Positions 5,170 through 5,305 of a stretch of 5,305 nucleotides of DNA are shown piece by piece. A model generated the notes under the pieces. It saw only the letters and a list, made by a program, of their open reading frames with translations, ran no database searches and was not told the origin of the DNA. The translations under genes were made by a program, and so were the position numbers. Source of the DNA: Candidatus Woesearchaeota archaeon (GTDB taxonomy: Archaea; Nanobdellota; Nanobdellia; SCGC-AAA011-G17; JACPNG01); assembly GCA_018303705.1 (NCBI GenBank), contig JAGVXQ010000042.1, forward strand, positions 1 to 5,305. The letters run 5' to 3'. Position 1 is the first letter of the stretch. Each line of letters starts with the position of its first letter.

Positions 5170-5305
5170 TAAGCTCTGCCTCTTGCTTTTTCAAATTAAG
5201 TTCTATGTCATCCAGCAGGTTTTTTATCCTTGCCTTCAAAAAATCAGCATCATGGCCCTTTGCACTCCCCTCTATTATGTTGATTTTTTGAAGGCAAGGA
5301 TAAAA
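5162..5305 (-). CDS. C-terminal end of an unidentified operon gene (partial, edge sequence doubtful)
   Basis: A minus-strand frame runs from the window edge to TGA at 5162-5164. It encodes 47 residues, the dependable part being IIEGSAKGHDADF, then LKARIKNLLDDIELNLKK and QEAELNE. The end is a charged, amphipathic helix with coiled-coil-like spacing. It overlaps the next gene by 8 nt (ATGAGTGA), the same close packing as in the rest of the operon, and this supports it being real. Residues 1-8, plus part of codon 9, lie in the suspect inverted repeat (5281-5305) and may be artefactual. In pilus operons the gene before the platform proteins is often the assembly ATPase, but nothing in this tail identifies one. 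Confidence 0.65.
   Translation of the reverse strand, partial: FYPCLQKINIIEGSAKGHDADFLKARIKNLLDDIELNLKKQEAELNE
5179..5184 (-). promoter_or_regulatory. Ribosome binding site (AAGAGG) for the 447-residue T2SSF gene
   Basis: AAGAGG on the minus strand lies 9 nt before the ATG at 5169, inside the 3' end of the preceding gene. It supports that ATG as the start together with the 8-nt overlap. Confidence 0.5.
5222..5305. repeat. Perfect 25-bp inverted repeat with 34-nt loop, ending exactly at the window edge
   Basis: Bases 5222-5246 are the exact reverse complement of 5281-5305, with no mismatch, around a 34-nt spacer (5247-5280). The left arm codes for Asp-Phe-Leu-Lys-Ala-Arg-Ile-Lys in the partial gene, so it is ordinary coding sequence. 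The right arm ends at the last base of the window, so the repeat may continue outside. This is the usual look of a fold-back (amplification or assembly) artefact at a contig end. A true hairpin is less likely. Confidence 0.9.

Noticed and set aside
5169..5171. TAATG stop/start overlap for the gene upstream of the larger T2SSF protein
   Set aside because: That frame hits another stop (TAA) only nine codons upstream. The frame ending at TGA 5162-5164 is open to the window edge, so the overlap is ATGAGTGA.
5222..5305. Transposon terminal inverted repeat, attachment site or CRISPR-like repeat
   Set aside because: There is no transposase or integrase, no flanking duplication and only one arm pair. 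One arm is plain coding sequence and the other ends at the window edge, so a contig-end artefact fits better.

Overview
The window is almost wall-to-wall coding and probably comes from an archaeon, most plausibly one of the small-genome DPANN-type lineages. The evidence is: two single-domain GspF/TadC/ArlJ (FlaJ)-like membrane proteins next to two small proteins with archaeal pilin-like N-termini; heavy use of ATA, AGA and AGG codons; Shine-Dalgarno-like GGGAGG, AAGAGG and GAGGTG sequences; tightly packed overlapping genes; and oligo-T tracts instead of hairpin terminators. This placement is inferred from gene content. No rRNA or other strong taxonomic marker is present.

Layout: (1) Bases 1-1662, plus strand, hold the 3' part of a threonyl-tRNA synthetase gene. 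Its reading frame is already open at base 1, and about the first 80 residues lie outside the window. It is the bacterial/eukaryotic type, with the N2 editing domain, not the typical archaeal type. (2) Three bases after its stop, a minus-strand operon ends head-on against it. Read in its own direction (right to left), the operon has: the 3' end of an unidentified gene (5162-5305, cut by the window edge); a 447-residue T2SSF membrane protein with a long charged N-terminal region; a 284-residue T2SSF membrane protein; a 269-residue pilin-like exported protein; and a 164-residue pilin-like exported protein. Gene junctions are -8, +4, +3 and -7 nt, so translation is probably coupled. No promoter for this operon is in view.

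How the genes work together: T2SSF proteins form the inner-membrane platform of type IV pilus, archaellum and type II secretion machines, and class III-signal pilins or pseudopilins are the subunits they assemble. The four operon genes therefore look like the platform plus substrates of a type IV pilus-like surface structure or export system. The ATPase and prepilin peptidase are not in the window. The two subunit-like proteins carry six cysteines each, while the two platform proteins have none, which fits disulfide-stabilised extracellular subunits.

A caution: the last 25 bases (5281-5305) are an exact reverse complement of 5222-5246. This looks like a fold-back at a contig end, so sequence beyond about 5280 should not be trusted. 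There are no RNA genes, CRISPR arrays or insertion sequences that I can support, and no non-coding stretch over 300 bases.
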